From assembly GCA_026014905.1 (NCBI GenBank), contig JAOZHK010000118.1, forward strand, positions 1 to 7,157: a stretch of 7,157 nucleotides of DNA, in the 5' to 3' direction. Below, one piece after another: positions 5,645 through 7,157 of the stretch; the first letter of the stretch is position 1, and every line of letters begins with the position of its first letter. The position numbers were made by a program, and so were the translations under genes. A model generated the notes under the pieces. That model was not told the DNA's origin. It saw only the letters and a list, made by a program, of their open reading frames with translations, and searched no databases. The DNA comes from Candidatus Bathyarchaeota archaeon (lineage in GTDB: Archaea > Thermoproteota > Bathyarchaeia > RBG-16-48-13 > GCA-020355125).

Positions 5645-6424
5645 ATGTCATCCATTTTTCAGAAAATCGTGGAATTAGAACAGAAGCAAATTCCCGCAGC
5701 ACTAGTGACTATCATCAAAACACAAGGTTCAGTACCTCGAGATGTTGGTACAAAAATGATTGTCGAGCTTAATGGGAATATTCATGGTACAATTGGGGGC
5801 TCCACTGTGGAAGCTCTAGCGATTGAAGAAGCCCAGAACGTCATACAAACTGGCCATTCTCGTATTGTCACCCATAGCCTATCCGATGAACTCAATCAGG
5901 ATACCGGTATGATCTGTGGAGGTACTCTCGATCTTTTTATCGAACCCATTCGTGTCCCCGAGAAAGTGTATATTTTTGGAGGAGGTCATGTGGGGTTCTA
6001 TGTGGCATCATTCGTGAAGCAGGTTGGATTCGAATTCATTATAGTCGACGATCGTCCAGAATTTGTCTCAAGAGATCGATTTCCTGATGCCTTGATGCGT
6101 ATAATGGATCATCCTGAATCTGTCGCAAAAAATCTTGCTATCATGAATAACGATTATATTGTGATTGTTACTCATGGACATCAATACGATTACGAGGTTT
6201 TACGGAGCGTAATCACTAAACCAGCATGTTATATTGGGATGATCGCAAGCACAACAAAACGTGATCAAATATTCCAGAAATTACGGACTGTAGATGAAAT
6301 CAGCGACGATCTACTTTCTCGAATACACTCCCCAATCGGGATCGACATCGGAGCAGAAACTCCAGAAGAAATTGCTATTAGTATAGTTGCAGAATTGATC
6401 AAAGCTCGACGAATTCGTCAGTAA
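5645..6424 (+). CDS. xdhC: XdhC/CoxI family protein, molybdenum cofactor insertion chaperone
   Basis: A 259-residue, full-length two-domain XdhC-family protein. Known members bind molybdenum cofactor, promote its sulfuration and deliver it to xanthine dehydrogenase or related molybdenum hydroxylases in the cytosol. The N-terminal XdhC/CoxI domain (about 1-100) has LVTIIKTQGSVPRDVGTKM (20-38) and the conserved cysteine in MICGG (89-93, C91). The C-terminal Rossmann domain starts at VYIFGGGHVG (108-117), continues with VDDRPEF (134-140) and THGH (176-179), then GMIAS (198-202), and ends in SPIGIDIGAETPEEIAIS (229-246). ATG 5645 follows GAGAGGAT at a normal distance. No hydroxylase subunit gene or other cofactor gene is in the window, so the client enzyme is unknown. 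The symbol reflects the family only. Confidence 0.93.
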   Translation: MSSIFQKIVELEQKQIPAALVTIIKTQGSVPRDVGTKMIVELNGNIHGTIGGSTVEALAIEEAQNVIQTGHSRIVTHSLSDELNQDTGMICGGTLDLFIEPIRVPEKVYIFGGGHVGFYVASFVKQVGFEFIIVDDRPEFVSRDRFPDALMRIMDHPESVAKNLAIMNNDYIVIVTHGHQYDYEVLRSVITKPACYIGMIASTTKRDQIFQKLRTVDEISDDLLSRIHSPIGIDIGAETPEEIAISIVAELIKARRIRQ

Positions 6425-6432
6425 TTATAAAT
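6425..6432 (+). promoter_or_regulatory. TATA-like box upstream of the COG1751-type gene
   Basis: TTATAAAT begins immediately after the XdhC stop codon (6422-6424). It is a near-ideal archaeal TATA box, 87 bases before the next start. It suggests the downstream gene can be transcribed on its own, though read-through from the gene in front is also possible across the 94-base gap. Confidence 0.35.
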
Positions 6433-6506
6433 TGTCGGATTAACCTACTCCATAATCTTTAAGAAGCCTGCACCGCGTGACACAAGATCAACAGAGTATA
6501 TTTCTT

Positions 6507-6521
6507 AGGGTGAACATCATG
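6507..6521 (+). promoter_or_regulatory. Ribosome binding site that decides the start of the COG1751-type gene
   Basis: AGGGTGA at 6507-6513 is 5 bases before ATG 6519. It selects this start over the non-ATG start at 6477, which has no ribosome site and would add 14 residues without family resemblance. Confidence 0.6.
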
Positions 6522-7091
6522 GCAAATATTGAATCCAAAGTCATGTATTTCGAGCAACCAGGAACACACAATACCGATCAAACCTTGAAACTCGCAAAAG
6601 CACGTGCTGATCTACTTGGCATTAATAACATAGTTGTGGCATCTTACACAGGAGTAACTGGTGTAAAAACATCTAACGTGTTTTCAGACGCGAATTGCGT
6701 TATCGTTGCTGGAGTTGTTGGATTTCGAGAACCCAACCAGCACCGAATGTCCCCAGAGAATCTACAAATGATCAAAGAGAATGGTGCTGTAGTCTTTCAC
6801 GCAACTCATGCCTTTGGAACATTAGGACGAGCAGTTAACCGGAGATTCAATGCTATCCAAGTAGACGAAATTATCGCCCATGTACTCCGTCTCTTTGGAG
6901 CAGGTGTAAAAGTGGCGTGTGAGATCGCCTGTATGGCTGCGGATGCTGGACTCATTCGCACCGATGAAGATGCTATCTGCATCGGAGGAACGGGTGGTGG
7001 TGCTGATACGGCAGTTGTACTACGGCCGAGCAATACACATACGTTCTTTGAGACTCGAATAAAAGAGATTATCTGTAAACCTCGCCTTTAA
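6519..7091 (+). CDS. COG1751-type protein with pyruvate kinase C-terminal-like domain
   Basis: A 190-residue free-standing protein resembling the C-terminal (alpha/beta) domain of pyruvate kinase, without any catalytic barrel, so it is not a pyruvate kinase. The family is common in archaea and anaerobes and has no settled function. Landmarks are the N-terminal VMYFEQPGTHNTDQTL (8-23), the phosphate-loop-like VASYTGVTGVK (40-50), GFREPNQHRMSPEN (68-81), HATHAFGTLGRAVNRRF (94-110), LRLFGAGVKVACEIACMAAD (123-142) and GGTGGGADTAVVL (156-168). The last two blocks are the most diagnostic. An in-frame upstream start at 6477 exists, but ATG 6519 has AGGGTGA (6507-6513) 5 bases before it and gives the usual N-terminus. 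It is co-directional with the XdhC-like gene 94 bases away. A nucleotide or phosphate ligand is likely by fold only. Confidence 0.9.
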   Translation: MANIESKVMYFEQPGTHNTDQTLKLAKARADLLGINNIVVASYTGVTGVKTSNVFSDANCVIVAGVVGFREPNQHRMSPENLQMIKENGAVVFHATHAFGTLGRAVNRRFNAIQVDEIIAHVLRLFGAGVKVACEIACMAADAGLIRTDEDAICIGGTGGGADTAVVLRPSNTHTFFETRIKEIICKPRL

Positions 7092-7157
7092 CTAGCTAAT
7101 CTAGGAAATCATTAAGTCATTTCAATCCTCGAGTTAAACTTCGACCACAGTTCATAG

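Noticed and set aside
7092..7157. Terminator or start of a further gene at the right edge
   Set aside because: Only short CTAG and CTCGAG palindromes are present, with no stem plus T-run; a minus-strand ATG at 7155 meets a stop after 12 codons.

Overview
The window looks like a piece of chromosome from an anaerobic prokaryote of medium GC content (roughly the mid-40s percent by eye). It holds seven complete genes and one gene cut by the left edge. There is no rRNA, tRNA, CRISPR array, transposase or phage gene. A B12-dependent methyltransferase pair, a stand-alone XdhC, and a free-standing protein with the fold of the pyruvate kinase C-terminal domain are typical of archaea and anaerobic bacteria. 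Several start sites carry good Shine-Dalgarno sequences. Several upstream regions carry AT-rich boxes that would suit archaeal TATA elements, so an archaeon is mildly favoured. No taxonomic marker gene is present, so this remains an inference.

Layout, left to right. Positions 1-738 (minus) are the N-terminal two thirds of an enolase-superfamily (mandelate racemase/muconate lactonizing type) enzyme. Positions 839-1330 (minus) encode a GNAT acetyltransferase. A divergent spacer of about 300 bases with a strong inverted repeat leads to a 12-helix MFS exporter on plus (1632-2843). Convergent with it is a small TatD-associated-type radical SAM protein on minus (2878-3489), which is more AT-rich than its neighbours. 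Next on minus is a tight two-gene operon: a corrinoid-binding protein (4657-5298) and a URO-D-family methyltransferase (3572-4660), joined by an ATGA overlap. A second divergent spacer (5299-5644), full of short repeats, separates this operon from a plus-strand pair: full-length XdhC (5645-6424) and a COG1751-type PK-C-like protein (6519-7091).

The clearest functional unit is the corrinoid protein/methyltransferase operon. It should move a methyl group between a methylated substrate, the cobalt of the corrinoid, and an acceptor. The usual MtaA metal motif (H-x-C) appears to be D-x-D in this methyltransferase, so its partner and direction are open. XdhC implies a molybdenum hydroxylase elsewhere in the genome. 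The remaining genes look like independent single-gene units.

The intergenic DNA has its own character. It carries runs of alternating purine and pyrimidine (up to 20 bases), the hexamer GCTAGC upstream of all three minus-strand units with box-like promoters, a 10-bp tandem repeat, and spaced CGCATGCA direct repeats. These are the main structural observations not explained by the genes.
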